Assembly: GCA_020632795.1 (NCBI GenBank)
Contig: JACKEV010000008.1
Location: forward strand, 620,001-684,000
DNA: 64,000 nucleotides
Reading direction: 5' to 3'
Source of the DNA: Alphaproteobacteria bacterium
GTDB taxonomy: Bacteria; Myxococcota_A; UBA796; CAJQPC01
This document shows, in pieces, positions 52,850 to 62,633 of this stretch. Each line of letters begins with the position of its first letter. The first letter of the stretch is position 1. The notes under the pieces were generated by a model. The model did no database searches and was not told the DNA's origin. It saw only the letters and a list, made by a program, of their open reading frames with translations. Made by a program: the position numbers and the translations under genes.

Positions 52850-54757
52850 CTACCCCAACCCCACCGCCTCCCTGACGGCATTGAGCGCCGCGCGGTTTCG
52901 ACCCTGCACGATCTCCACCGTGACCGCGTCCAGCGCCTCCCGCAGCGCCTGCGGCGCCACGCGGCTCACATCGGCCAGCAGCGCCCCGATGAGCAGCGGC
53001 ACCCCCCGCATCGCCGCGATGGCGTAGATGAGATCCTCGTCCTTGCGCCGGTCGAGGGACCGACCCAGGAGATCCTTCGCCAGCTCGAACGACACGTCGA
53101 ACCGGAGCGGCTTCAGCGGGATGGCCCGGACGTGAGGCCCGCTCAGGGCCGGAAGATCGGTCGGGCCGGTCAACAGGAGCCGCGTCCCCTCGCCGGCCAG
53201 GGTCTCGACCAGCTCGCCGAGCCAGTCCACCGCCTCATCGCTCAGGGCCTCCACGCCATCCAACACCACCAGGCGCCGCTGCCGCCGCAGTCCCTGTCGC
53301 AGCACAGCACCCCGGAGGGCCAGCGCGTCCTGTCCCAGCACCGCCCCCAGGCGATCCTGGAGGCTGCGCGCCGAGGTGAACTGCGCACAGTCCACCCAGT
53401 CGATGTCCCCGTCCCAGCGGGTCCACGCCCGCCAGGTGCACAGCTCCCGGGCCAGCGTGGTCTTGCCCACGCCCTCCGGCCCGTGGAGCATCACCAGGCT
53501 GGCGCGGTCTGTCGCGCGCTCCAAGGCCAGCAGCTCCAGCTCCCGGTAGCGCAGCCGCTCCGTCCGGCGCGCGGCGCGGGGGAGCCGCTTCGTGGGGTCG
53601 GTCGGCGTGGCCTCCCTGGCGAAGCTGAAGTCGAACGACCCCATCCGGAAGACCTGGGGCAGATACCAGTCCTCCAGCAGCGCGCGTCGCTTGCCCGTCC
53701 CCCGGTAGCGCTCCCGGCGCATGGCCTGACGCCCCACCCGCGCGGCCTCGCCCATCGAGCCGTGTCGCAGGAGCTGCTCGTAGAAGTCCGGGATGAAGCG
53801 GCGGGCGCCGTCGGTGCTCAGGGGGTGTGACATCGCCACCACCTCGCGCACGCCCCCGCGCAGCAGGGCGGTCGCCGACGCGCTCCAGGGATCGGCGGTG
53901 TCCCCCGGCTCGCCGGAGCGACAGGCGTTCAGCACCACCGCAGGGATGCAGTGCTCCGCGAGCTGCTCCGCCAGCAGGCGGGCGGGGACGGCGTTGAGCT
54001 GGTGGAGGCTGTCTTCGAAGAAGAGCACCGCCGCCCCCTCCACGACGGAGCCGTGTCCGTCGAAGTGCAGGAGGTGGAAGCGACCGGGGTTGTCCCGCAG
54101 CGTGCGGCTGAGCGTGTCGAAGGTGGGCGGACGGAGCTGGGTGATGTGGACCGCGTGGCCCGCCACGGCCTGGACCAGCGGGCCGGAGACCGCTCGATAG
54201 GGCACATCGCCCTCGCGGCCTCGCGCGGTGACGAGCAGGATCTCCAGCCGATCCGTGGGGAGGTCGGGGGGAGGCTCGATGGGGTCCCAGCCATGCTCCA
54301 CAGCGCGCTCCACCCGCGCGCGCAGCCCCACAGGGCCGGTGTGGTCCGGGCTCTGCACGACCTCCCAGGGCCAGGAGAGGATCCCCGCGTCGTTCGCGTG
54401 GACCCGCAGGCACCAGGACCCCGCCTGGCGGGCGTGCTCCAGGAACAGCAGCGCCTGAGGGTTCTGCTGGATGGCCTCCATGACCGCCACCCCCCAGGCC
54501 CGGAGCGTCTCCTCAACCCGCCGCCGCCGGAGCTGGAAGGGGCCCGGCATCCTGCCGTAGTCCCCGTGCATGAAGCCCAACGCCCACCGCAGGGTCATGG
54601 GGTCGCCGGCTTCGTCCAGCACCTCACCCGGCACGGTCATCGCCCAGGGGTCCGGCAGCGGGAAGGGCCTGGAGCGCCTGCCGTCGTCGCGGCTGAGGGT
54701 GAAGCGGGGCGCGCCGGGGGTGTCGTCGTGGTGCAGGTTCAGCGTCGGGATCGTCAC
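52850..54757 (-). CDS. CHAT protease fused to a STAND-type ATPase
   Basis: A 635-residue protein, GTG start at 54757. Residues about 170-370 are a CHAT caspase-like peptidase with the dyad His235 (HLLHFDGHGSVVEG) and Cys279 (AVVLNACRSGEPG), plus LSWPWEVVQSP before it. Residues about 395-600 are a NB-ARC/AAA-like ATPase with Walker A HGPEGVGKTTLA (about 425-436) and Walker B RLVVLDGVEALS. A helical tail ends the chain. It is the last gene of a five-gene minus-strand operon. Oligomerisation by the ATPase domain could switch on the protease, as in plant and fungal NLRs. Substrate is unknown. Confidence 0.87.
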   Translation of the reverse strand: MTIPTLNLHHDDTPGAPRFTLSRDDGRRSRPFPLPDPWAMTVPGEVLDEAGDPMTLRWALGFMHGDYGRMPGPFQLRRRRVEETLRAWGVAVMEAIQQNPQALLFLEHARQAGSWCLRVHANDAGILSWPWEVVQSPDHTGPVGLRARVERAVEHGWDPIEPPPDLPTDRLEILLVTARGREGDVPYRAVSGPLVQAVAGHAVHITQLRPPTFDTLSRTLRDNPGRFHLLHFDGHGSVVEGAAVLFFEDSLHQLNAVPARLLAEQLAEHCIPAVVLNACRSGEPGDTADPWSASATALLRGGVREVVAMSHPLSTDGARRFIPDFYEQLLRHGSMGEAARVGRQAMRRERYRGTGKRRALLEDWYLPQVFRMGSFDFSFAREATPTDPTKRLPRAARRTERLRYRELELLALERATDRASLVMLHGPEGVGKTTLARELCTWRAWTRWDGDIDWVDCAQFTSARSLQDRLGAVLGQDALALRGAVLRQGLRRQRRLVVLDGVEALSDEAVDWLGELVETLAGEGTRLLLTGPTDLPALSGPHVRAIPLKPLRFDVSFELAKDLLGRSLDRRKDEDLIYAIAAMRGVPLLIGALLADVSRVAPQALREALDAVTVEIVQGRNRAALNAVREAVGLG

Positions 54758-54830
54758 GGGCTGCTCCGGTCGGTTGCGGGGAGGACCGCCCCCACATGGC
54801 GCGCAGGCGGAGGCGTGTGAAGAAAGCGGC

Positions 54831-56654
54831 TCACGGGGCGTCGGGTACCCCGCGGACCCAGGTCCCCCGGGTCAGCATCACGACGTCGCCGAGCGCCAGG
54901 TCGACAGCACCCCGTCGCTCGACCGCGCCGAAGGCCACCGCCCCCGCCTGCGCCGGGCCGCTCAGCACGCGGGTGTGTTTGGCGAGCAGGGCTACCCGCC
55001 CGTCGCCCAGCCACTGGAGCGCGGCGCGGCTCAGGTTGCCGTCCTGGCTGGCGGTGTCGGCGTACAGGAAGACGTCCGCCTTCGGGTCCCGGTGCCAGCG
55101 CCCCAGCACCTGGCTTGGCGTCAGAGCCAGCACCCGGCCGTCCTCCGGCCCCCACAGGACCTCCAGCCCACGGGCTGGCCCCCCCTCTCCCCAGGGGTGC
55201 AGCGAGCGGGAGCGGTCCCGGCTGGGGTTTGAGCCGTCGGGGTCCCAGGCCGCGAGCAGCGCCAGCGGCTGCTCCACGAAGAGGTTCAGGCCGTGCCGGG
55301 GGTCGTCGGCCAGCACCCGCCAGAGCGCGTCGAGGTCCGCGCCCGGCCCCAGCCGACCGCCCAGCGCCCGCAGCCGCGGGCTGGCCCGGAGCCCCTCCGT
55401 CGCAGCATGGCCTTCCGAGATACCCATGAACAGGGCATTCTGGAGGATCGTGCTCATGACGCCAAGGTTCTGCAGCATGCGGCGGCTGAGCGGGCCACCG
55501 TCCTTGGCTTCCAGACACAGCCACAGGTGCTCCAGCCCAACCCAGCCATGCGCCCGCGCCTCGGCCTCCCGGGCCATGCGACCCAGCAGCGCGCCCAGCG
55601 CGGGGTCCACCGGCGGCCAGCCCTCCGGCCGCCAGTGGCGGTGGATCGGCGGGTCCTGCTCCAGCACCCCCAGGTCGGCGACGCGAAGCTGCAGGGTGTG
55701 GGGGCGCGCGTCCGGGTGGGGCTGCAAGAGCGCGCGCACCGCCTGCCGCCCCAGCCGGACCGCGCCGGGCAGCCGCTCTCCCCGGGCGAGAGCGCCCGAG
55801 AAGGCCTGCACAAAGGCCCCCGCCGCCTCCGGTCGGAGCGGTCGGGCCGCGCAGATCACGGCCGGGGCCCCCGCGCGCAGCAGCCGCTCGGCGAGATCCT
55901 CGAGCTGACGGGCGGTGGGGGCCCCTCCCTCGCAGACAGCCAGCACGACCGCGGCCACCTGGGGGAGCAGCCCGGCCAGCAGCCCGCTGACGGTGCCCGG
56001 AGCGGCCTGGGCGTCTCCCAGATCGATGAGGAGGCCCTCAGCGACCTGCTGTCCGTGGCAGGTCAGGCAGAGCAGCGCGGCCTCGCCGGCTTCCAGCACG
56101 GGTGGGGTGGCGCCCAGGTGGAGGGCCGTGGGCGCCTCCATCCCTCTCAGGACCCGCTGGCAGTCGCCGTCGTCCGGGGTGGGGCACCAGCTCAGCACCC
56201 GCAGACGCTCTGCCGGAGGCTGCGGGCGGGCCTGGCGCCCGTGGCCCAGGCGGACCACCAGCCCCCCGGTCTCCTCCTCCAGGCTCGGCCCGCGGGTCGA
56301 CACCGCCATCAGCTCCCACGGCAGGCGGCTCACCGCCGGGGCGTCGCTGGCGACCGCGACGAACACCGGCCCATCGACGCCGATCAGGCGGCCCCATGGC
56401 GTCCCGAGATCGGCCCGCTGGATGGCCTCAGCGAGCACCCCGCCGACGTCCTGTTCTCGTCGAGACACCTTGGCGAGCGAGCGCTCGTGGACCACGACGG
56501 GCGGCTCGAGCAGAGCGCTCAGCCGGGACTGGAGCGCCTCGACGGCGTCCGTCGCCAGGACGCCCTCCACGGGCCTGGCCCCGATCTGACCCAGGGTGAG
56601 CCGCCACCCCCCCTCCGGTCGAACCGTGATGTGAAGCTGCACAACGCGCGGCAT
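54831..56654 (-). CDS. CHAT-domain protein with Clp-N-like region
   Basis: A 607-residue protein. Residues about 90-270 form a CHAT domain: VSRLPWELMAVSTRG, LLCLTCHGQQVAEG (His200) and AVVLAVCEGGAPTARQ (Cys241), so the protease dyad is present although flanking sequence is divergent. Residues about 345-395 resemble a Clp N/R domain (LGRMAREAEARAHGW ... HLWLCLEAK). The final third (DVFLYADTASQDGN ... LALGDVVMLTRGTW) recalls a PP2C-like end. It sits between the sigma-like gene and the CHAT-STAND gene. It may process, or be processed by, its neighbour; this is inference. Confidence 0.75.
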   Translation of the reverse strand: MPRVVQLHITVRPEGGWRLTLGQIGARPVEGVLATDAVEALQSRLSALLEPPVVVHERSLAKVSRREQDVGGVLAEAIQRADLGTPWGRLIGVDGPVFVAVASDAPAVSRLPWELMAVSTRGPSLEEETGGLVVRLGHGRQARPQPPAERLRVLSWCPTPDDGDCQRVLRGMEAPTALHLGATPPVLEAGEAALLCLTCHGQQVAEGLLIDLGDAQAAPGTVSGLLAGLLPQVAAVVLAVCEGGAPTARQLEDLAERLLRAGAPAVICAARPLRPEAAGAFVQAFSGALARGERLPGAVRLGRQAVRALLQPHPDARPHTLQLRVADLGVLEQDPPIHRHWRPEGWPPVDPALGALLGRMAREAEARAHGWVGLEHLWLCLEAKDGGPLSRRMLQNLGVMSTILQNALFMGISEGHAATEGLRASPRLRALGGRLGPGADLDALWRVLADDPRHGLNLFVEQPLALLAAWDPDGSNPSRDRSRSLHPWGEGGPARGLEVLWGPEDGRVLALTPSQVLGRWHRDPKADVFLYADTASQDGNLSRAALQWLGDGRVALLAKHTRVLSGPAQAGAVAFGAVERRGAVDLALGDVVMLTRGTWVRGVPDAP

Positions 56655-56692
56655 CGGGCGCTCCTCGTGGTGGGCACCATCTGTATCCCGTT

Positions 56693-57253
56693 TCAGTCGC
56701 CCACCTGACGGTGCAGCCAGTTCCGGGCGCGGCAGATGAGGCTGCGCTCCACCCCGTGGCGGGCCGCGACGTCCTTGTCGGTGTCCCCGCTCCAGAGGCG
56801 ATCCTCCAGGGCGGCCGTGAGGGTGGAGGCGTGCTTCTTGCTGTGCTTTCGCGCCGCGCAGGGCAGCATGCACGCCACCGCCTGGGCGGTGTGGCGGGCC
56901 ACCAGGATCCCCTCGGGGTGCTCCTGGTGGCCGCGGGCCGGCAGGCTCGCGGCGAGCGTCTCGACGCGGCTCCGCTTGAGGCGGTGCTCCCCACGCAGGT
57001 GCCGCCAGCCGAAGTTGAACAGCTGCTGCGCGATCGCCGCGCCGCCGCCGCGCGCCCAGGCTGCGCGCACGCAGCTCGGCCCGGTGTGGGCGTGCTCCAA
57101 GGCGATGAGCATCGCCTGCTGGGCGGCGTCCTCGATCCGCCCCGGGCAGGTCCCGGGGAAGGAGCGGGTCAAGCGCTCGAGGAGCGACTCCCGGTGCGCG
57201 ACGTAGATCGCCGTGATCAGGGTGACGAGTTTGGGGTCGGGGGGGTGGGACAT
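56693..57253 (-). CDS. ECF-type sigma factor-like protein
   Basis: A 186-residue protein starting MSHPPDPKLVTLITAIYVAH. Region 2-like sequence is PGRIEDAAQQAMLIALEHAH followed by FNFGWRHLRGEHRLKRSR. Region 4-like sequence is the C-terminal HTH TDKDVAARHGVERSLICRAR. It lacks an extended region 1. The middle is Cys/His containing (ACMLPCAARKHSKKHA), unusual for sigma factors and possibly a cleavage or metal site. It follows the anti-sigma-like gene by 61 bases and precedes the two CHAT genes. Another reading is a plain HTH regulator. Confidence 0.7.
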   Translation of the reverse strand: MSHPPDPKLVTLITAIYVAHRESLLERLTRSFPGTCPGRIEDAAQQAMLIALEHAHTGPSCVRAAWARGGGAAIAQQLFNFGWRHLRGEHRLKRSRVETLAASLPARGHQEHPEGILVARHTAQAVACMLPCAARKHSKKHASTLTAALEDRLWSGDTDKDVAARHGVERSLICRARNWLHRQVGD

Positions 57254-57314
57254 GGGAACCTCGTGGCTGTGTCGCTCCCTGTCCTTGGCGGCAGGGCGGT
57301 CCCCGTTTCCTGCT

Positions 57315-57923
57315 TCAGGCCTCGACGGTGATGGAGAACCTCCCGACCTTGAGCGCCCCGCGCCTCAAGGCCTCGAACAGCGGCCCCCAGGGCTCAGCCG
57401 CCCCCCAGGCAAAAGGAAAGTCCAGGTGCGGGAAGGCCAGGGCCCACCGCTGGCGTCCCGCCCAGGGGCGCGCCGACAACTCCAGGATGCGTCGGCCGCG
57501 TGGATCCTGGGGCAGGGCGTCGATGGGCAGGCGATCCTCGGGTCCCTCCGGGAAGATGATCCGCCAGCGCCGGGCCTCGTGGACCAGGACCACGAGCTGG
57601 TGGGTCTGCGCATCGGGGAGGCGGTCCAGGTGCAGGGTGAACCGATCCCCCGGCCGCAGGGCGTGGGACAGCCGAGGGGCCGGGGCCACCTCCAGGCGCG
57701 GCCACCCCGCGCGGCGGAAGCCCTCGGGCGGGAGGGGGACGGGGGAGGGATGGGCAGGCACGGGGTCGAGGTGCTCGCGCTCCAGTGCGCGAACCCGCTC
57801 CTGGAGCTGCGGCGAGCACGCCACCCGGTCCGCGATCTCCGCGGCCCGCTCGGGCTCCACGCCGCCGAGCAGCCAGGCGGTCAGCTCGGCGCTGGGGATC
57901 GGGCGCTCTCCTAAGTCGGTCAC
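57315..57923 (-). CDS. anti-sigma-like protein of the CHAT operon
   Basis: A 202-residue protein, GTG 57923 overlapping the upstream stop by 4 bases. The N-terminal 60 residues (ELTAWLLGGVEPERAAEIAD, VACSPQLQERVRALERE) resemble the N-terminal helices of anti-sigma factors, although the zinc-binding His-Cys set is missing. The remainder is strand-rich (TLHLDRLPDAQTHQLVVLVH, RWRIIFPEGPEDRLPI) without signal or membrane helix. The gene order anti-sigma-like then sigma-like supports such a pair. This function is a suggestion, not established. Confidence 0.55.
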   Translation of the reverse strand: MTDLGERPIPSAELTAWLLGGVEPERAAEIADRVACSPQLQERVRALEREHLDPVPAHPSPVPLPPEGFRRAGWPRLEVAPAPRLSHALRPGDRFTLHLDRLPDAQTHQLVVLVHEARRWRIIFPEGPEDRLPIDALPQDPRGRRILELSARPWAGRQRWALAFPHLDFPFAWGAAEPWGPLFEALRRGALKVGRFSITVEA

Positions 57924-59554
57924 GGCTCCTCCTCCATCACACCGCGTCGGATCAGGTGCGCCCTGGCCCGCGCTGGCATCTTCCGGAACCCTCCGGAAGG
58001 GACAGGGATGGCGTCATCCCAGCCGGGCCGGAGCAGGGTCTCCACCCGCGACCGCAGGCTGCGGTCAACGGGCTGGTCGGCCAGATCGAAGAGCAGAGGC
58101 TCCAGCTCGGTGTAGATCTCCGGCAGCTCCACCGCCAGCGCGCGGCGCATGGCGTGGGTGGCGCCGTCGGCGTCGCGCAGCGCATCAGGGAGCTGCTGGA
58201 GCACGCGCCCCCAGCCGGAGTCCCCATCCCCCGTGCCGCCGGTCCGGACCCAGCGTTCGAGGTGCTCGTCCTTCCCCCGCAGCACGGCCAGCAGGACCCA
58301 GGTCCGCAGCGGACCATCCGCTTCGACCGGGAGAGGCGGGAGCTCCTCGACCGGCTCGCAGCGCCGGGTGCCCTTGGCGGACCCCAGGGTGAAGTGGTGG
58401 GGCAGCTCGCGGCGGGCCCAGGCCCAGGCGAAGCGGGCGGCGGCGCTCCGGGTGCGTTCATCCAGGGCCTCGACCGTCATCAGGGGCTCCAGGAGCCGCT
58501 CGGGGCTGCGTGACAGCACCGCGCGCAGCCGCGCCCTCACCCGGCTCAGGTTCTGCTGGAGGATCCGGGCCCCGTGGTCGGGGTGGGTGGCCAGCGGATC
58601 CTTCACCCGCCAGCGCTCCAGCAGGCGGGCGCAGAGGTGGAGGTCGGTCAGCGGCGCCAGCCAGCCGGGATCGACGCTGAGGCGCTCCCCCAGCCGCGAG
58701 GCCCGGTCTGCGCGCGTGCGGGCCAGAGGCCACACCGCACGCAGCGTGGGTCCCCAGCGTCGGCGCTCGGCCAGGCAGCAGGCGGCCTCGCGGGCCTCAG
58801 CCGGGGTCAGCATGTCGGCGAGCGGGAGCCAGCCCGGACCGGCGCTCTCCAGGACCCGCAGGGCCAGATCCAGCCGGGGCTCCACCCCCCATGCGTCGTC
58901 CAGGAGGGTGAAGATGAAGCCCTCCTCCAGCTCGGCCCGCACCCGCGACGCCTCGGTCTCCGGGACCCGCCGTCGGCGCATCAGCGCGTTGAACTGGGCC
59001 ATCACCGGGGGCAGGAGCCGGCGCTGCAGGTCGTCGAGCGCGCCGAAGGGGTCCGCAGTGAGCAGCGAGGCCCAGGCGCGCTCTGCGGCCCGGTCCTCCT
59101 CGGGGTTCGGGGTGGCAGAGGGCAGATTCCGCCATCGCGACAACGTGCGGCCCCAGGCCGCAAGCTCCTGCAGCACCCAGGGACCCGGGCTGGAGACGAC
59201 GCCGTCCTGTCGCGCGGTCGCCCAAGCGCGGCGGCGGTGCGCGTGCTCGGCCTGCTCTCCGAGATCGGAGGCCGGCAGCGGCTCGAGCAGGCCGGGCGGC
59301 GGTTCGGCGGTGGCGTCAGCGACCAGCCGGGCGGCGGCCTCCACCAGCGCCGGGTCCTGTGACCAGCTCCAGGAGGCCATCAAGGCCGCGAAGGGTGCCA
59401 GGTCGCCCTGGCGCAGCGCGGCTTCAGCGGCCGATGCCTCCAGGATCCCCTGCTGGTGGACATCACGGAAGACGACATCGCTGATCACGACGGCGGTCAT
59501 CGCTCCGACCAGGAGGGCCCGCAGGCCATGCAGAGTGGACTTGAGGTGGCGCAT
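57920..59554 (-). CDS. membrane-anchored helical protein
   Basis: A 544-residue protein starting MRHLKSTLHGLRALLVGAMT. The hydrophobic stretch LRALLVGAMTAVVISDVVF is a probable single N-terminal membrane anchor or uncleaved signal. The rest is all helical and rich in Leu, Arg, Glu and Trp, like a repeat solenoid (ERAWASLLTADPFGALDDLQ, DLHLCARLLERWRVKDPL). It is the first gene of the five-gene minus-strand operon and overlaps the next by 4 bases. Its 5' end faces the kinase gene across 127 bases. No family is recognised. Confidence 0.65.
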   Translation of the reverse strand: MRHLKSTLHGLRALLVGAMTAVVISDVVFRDVHQQGILEASAAEAALRQGDLAPFAALMASWSWSQDPALVEAAARLVADATAEPPPGLLEPLPASDLGEQAEHAHRRRAWATARQDGVVSSPGPWVLQELAAWGRTLSRWRNLPSATPNPEEDRAAERAWASLLTADPFGALDDLQRRLLPPVMAQFNALMRRRRVPETEASRVRAELEEGFIFTLLDDAWGVEPRLDLALRVLESAGPGWLPLADMLTPAEAREAACCLAERRRWGPTLRAVWPLARTRADRASRLGERLSVDPGWLAPLTDLHLCARLLERWRVKDPLATHPDHGARILQQNLSRVRARLRAVLSRSPERLLEPLMTVEALDERTRSAAARFAWAWARRELPHHFTLGSAKGTRRCEPVEELPPLPVEADGPLRTWVLLAVLRGKDEHLERWVRTGGTGDGDSGWGRVLQQLPDALRDADGATHAMRRALAVELPEIYTELEPLLFDLADQPVDRSLRSRVETLLRPGWDDAIPVPSGGFRKMPARARAHLIRRGVMEEEP

Positions 59555-59681
59555 CGGTGCTGTCCCCAGGGCGGCGGGATGAGACCCACGTTCGACACCT
59601 CAACATGGCGGAGGAGGGGGGAAAAGTAATAGACGTCCCCTCCCGTCGCACGGTAGCGGCGCGAGAGAACGGGGTTCACCG

Positions 59682-62633
59682 GTGACTTCCGACCACACTC
59701 CGACCCCTGATCCCTGGGCCGCGCTGCACGACCCCGGCCTCTACGCTGACCGGTTCGACGTCGGCGCGCTGCTGGGGGAGGGGGGCTCCGGCGTGGTGCA
59801 CGAGGCCGTTGATCTGCGCGACGGGCAGACCGTAGCCCTCAAGCGCATCCGGATTCACCGCGGTCCTCACGCTGAGCGGGTACAGCGCGAGATCCGAGCC
59901 CTGCAACGGGTGGATGACCCCGGTGTGGTGACCCTGCACGGACACGGCCAGGAGGGTGACACCCTCTGGCTGGCCATGACCCTCGTCAAAGGGCGGCCCT
60001 TCGGCGAGGACCTGCCGAACGCCGACGGGCGAGCGCGCTGGGACGCGCTGCGGGACACCCTCGTCCGTCTGCTGGAGACCCTCGCTCGGCTGCACGAGCG
60101 GGGCATCGTGCACCGGGACCTCAAGCCCGCCAACCTGCTGGTCCGGGCGGACGGCCAGCCGGTCCTGCTCGACTTCGGGCTGGTCCGGGGCCCGGAGCTG
60201 GGGGAGACGCTGACCGCTCATCAGGCCGTGGTGGGGACGCCCCGCTACCTCGCCCCCGAGCAGGCGCGGGGCGAGGAGGTGACCGGGCGCGCGGACATCT
60301 ACGCGCTGGGTGTGATGCTGTACGAGGCGCTGGCCGGTCGACCGCCCCACCGCGTGGATGATCCATCGCTCCTCCGGTGGCAGAAGGAGATGCACGACCC
60401 CACGCCGGTCGCCCAGCTCAGCACGGGCCTGCCGGAGGAGGCGGCGCGGCTCGTGATGCGGATGCTGGCGCGAGACGCGAACGATCGCCCGGACGCAGCC
60501 CAACTCCTGGCCGAGCTGGAGGGGCAGCGGCCTGCGCAGGACTTCCGGCTCCCCTGGCTGGGGGAGCCCGGGCTGCCGGACCGCCTCCTCGCGCGACTTC
60601 ATGGTGGCGAGGTCGTCGACCTGTGGGGTCCGCCGCGCTCGGGGCGGACCCGCGCCTTGGAGGAGGTCGCGGCGCGGGCGGTTGAGGTGCGCTGGCTGGT
60701 CCCCGCCGAGCGACCCTACGCGTCGCTCCGGCTTGCGCTGGGCGCGCTGCCCGAGGCGGGGACCCCGGACGACATCGAGGCCCACCTGCGCCGCGCGCTG
60801 GAGGCCTCGAACGCCGTGTGGCTGGCCGACGACTGGAGCGCGCTGGATCCCTGGACACAGGCGCTGCTCGACGCGCATCCACCCAGGGGCGGCCTGCTTC
60901 GGGTCCATGACACCGTTGAGGCGGTCTGCATCCCGCCTCTGAGCGACAGGCAGCTCCAGGCGCTCTTCCTGGGGCCCGAGCGCATCTTCCACCTCCCCGG
61001 GGACGCCGCGGTCGAGCTTCGAAGGCGCACCGGTGGGCTGGCCGGTCATGTGGTCGCGCAGCTCCGCGCCTGGGTTCGGGACAAGCACGTCGAGCGGCGG
61101 GGCGATCGGTTCGCGATCCAGCGCGACCTCCTGGACCGGCTGGCGGTCGAGTCGGCGACGCCGCCCCTCCATCCGCTGACGCGGCCTCTGCGGCCCGAGG
61201 CTGCGGATCTGCTGCGCTGGGTTCGCCTGCTGGGGCCTCGTGCGGAGGAGGGCTTCCTCGCCCGGCTCTGTGGGTGGCCCCGGTGGGAGATCGCGCTGAG
61301 CCTTCGGGATCTGGCGTCGGATGGGGCGGTGCTGCGGGAGGGTCAGCGCTGGGTCACCCTCGCCACGGGGCCGCAGCGGTGGTCCCCTGAGCGCGTGCGC
61401 GAGGCCCACACCCGGATCGCCGGGCTGCTCCACGAGGGGGAGGAGGGGCGCCTGGAGCACATGCTGCTCGGCGGCAAGGTCGAGCGGCTGAGTGAGGAGA
61501 TCCTGGCGGTGGTGCACCGGAAGGAGGCCGAGGGTCGCCTGGGCGAGGCCGCCGCGCTGCTGTGGATGGCCCAGGAGATGGCGCCGGACGCGGCGACCCA
61601 CGCCAGCCTGCTCGTCCGCCTGCTTCTTGGGCAGCGCGACCAACGCGTGTTGAAGCAGATCCAGTTCGCCGCAGCCCGGCTGCCGGAGGCCCGCCGATTG
61701 TACGACATCGACCGACTGGCCGCGCGCAGCGATTGGCGTGCGATAGAGGCGCTGCTGGAGGACGTCGGCCCCTGGGCGGATCCGGACCTGGAGTGGCGGG
61801 CACAGATCCTACGCGTGCAGGCAGCCCGGGAGCGTCCGTTGATGGAACACGTCGCCCTGCTGGACGAGCTGGAGCAGCATCCCCGCGTGCGCAGCGAGGA
61901 CGGCCATCGGGCGCACTGGGAGACCTGGCTGGGCATGCTGCGCTTTCGAGAGCGCCGGTACGACGAAGCCGCCGCGTGTGCAGAGATCGCCGCTCCCCGC
62001 CGTCTCACCCGCGCCGGGCGGATCTCCGCGACCCTCAACGCCGTACGCGCCCACCTGGTCCTCCTCCAGCCCGAGCAGGCGCGGACCCTGGCCAGGCAGG
62101 CCCGTGACCTGGCCGCCGATGCCCGGCTGTGCGCCGACGAGGCGATGGCGCTGCGCCTGCTGCGGGCGGTGGACAACATGCTGGGGGAGACCGCGCCGGA
62201 CCTCGACCTGGTGGAGGAGATCGCCCTGCTGGGCAAGCCGGGGCGCACCGCCGAGGCCTGCCTGACCGAGGCTTTCATCGCCTGGCGCGGCGGGCATCCC
62301 CAAGCCGCGGCCCTGGCTGCGCGCGCCCGCGACGGCTTCCTGGAGGCCCGGTGGTCCCCGTCGGCGATCTACGCAGACGCCCTGCGCTGGGCGTGCTGCA
62401 AGGAGGGCGATGTCCACGGCATCATCGCTGGACTGTGTGCGATGGAGGAGGCCGGTATGCGGCTGGACGGGCTGGCCCTTCTGGCGAAGGCCGGCGCGAA
62501 GATCTCGCTGCCCGGCGACCTGCTGGATGAGATTCTGTTCTCACACGAGGGCGGGGGTTCGCCATATCGGCGTGGAGCCCTGTCGGTCGACGACGCGCTC
62601 CAGCTCCTCCGCAAAAACAGGAACCGATCATGA
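59682..62633 (+). CDS. Ser/Thr protein kinase fused to ATPase-like and TPR-like regions
   Basis: A 983-residue protein, GTG start at 59682. Residues 20-285 are a Hanks-type kinase with all core motifs: ALLGEGGSGVVHEAVD, Lys54 in VALKRIRI, HRDLKPANLL (Asp146), LLDFGLVRG (Asp164) and GTPRYLAPEQARG. Residues about 305-560 resemble a STAND/AAA NTPase, but the Walker A is WGPPRSGRTRAL with Arg in place of Lys and Walker B is weak, so it may be inactive. The last 400 residues are TPR-like helices. It has no membrane helix. It leads an operon with the unknown protein (4-base overlap) and the SAVED protein. Confidence 0.85.
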   Translation: MTSDHTPTPDPWAALHDPGLYADRFDVGALLGEGGSGVVHEAVDLRDGQTVALKRIRIHRGPHAERVQREIRALQRVDDPGVVTLHGHGQEGDTLWLAMTLVKGRPFGEDLPNADGRARWDALRDTLVRLLETLARLHERGIVHRDLKPANLLVRADGQPVLLDFGLVRGPELGETLTAHQAVVGTPRYLAPEQARGEEVTGRADIYALGVMLYEALAGRPPHRVDDPSLLRWQKEMHDPTPVAQLSTGLPEEAARLVMRMLARDANDRPDAAQLLAELEGQRPAQDFRLPWLGEPGLPDRLLARLHGGEVVDLWGPPRSGRTRALEEVAARAVEVRWLVPAERPYASLRLALGALPEAGTPDDIEAHLRRALEASNAVWLADDWSALDPWTQALLDAHPPRGGLLRVHDTVEAVCIPPLSDRQLQALFLGPERIFHLPGDAAVELRRRTGGLAGHVVAQLRAWVRDKHVERRGDRFAIQRDLLDRLAVESATPPLHPLTRPLRPEAADLLRWVRLLGPRAEEGFLARLCGWPRWEIALSLRDLASDGAVLREGQRWVTLATGPQRWSPERVREAHTRIAGLLHEGEEGRLEHMLLGGKVERLSEEILAVVHRKEAEGRLGEAAALLWMAQEMAPDAATHASLLVRLLLGQRDQRVLKQIQFAAARLPEARRLYDIDRLAARSDWRAIEALLEDVGPWADPDLEWRAQILRVQAARERPLMEHVALLDELEQHPRVRSEDGHRAHWETWLGMLRFRERRYDEAAACAEIAAPRRLTRAGRISATLNAVRAHLVLLQPEQARTLARQARDLAADARLCADEAMALRLLRAVDNMLGETAPDLDLVEEIALLGKPGRTAEACLTEAFIAWRGGHPQAAALAARARDGFLEARWSPSAIYADALRWACCKEGDVHGIIAGLCAMEEAGMRLDGLALLAKAGAKISLPGDLLDEILFSHEGGGSPYRRGALSVDDALQLLRKNRNRS

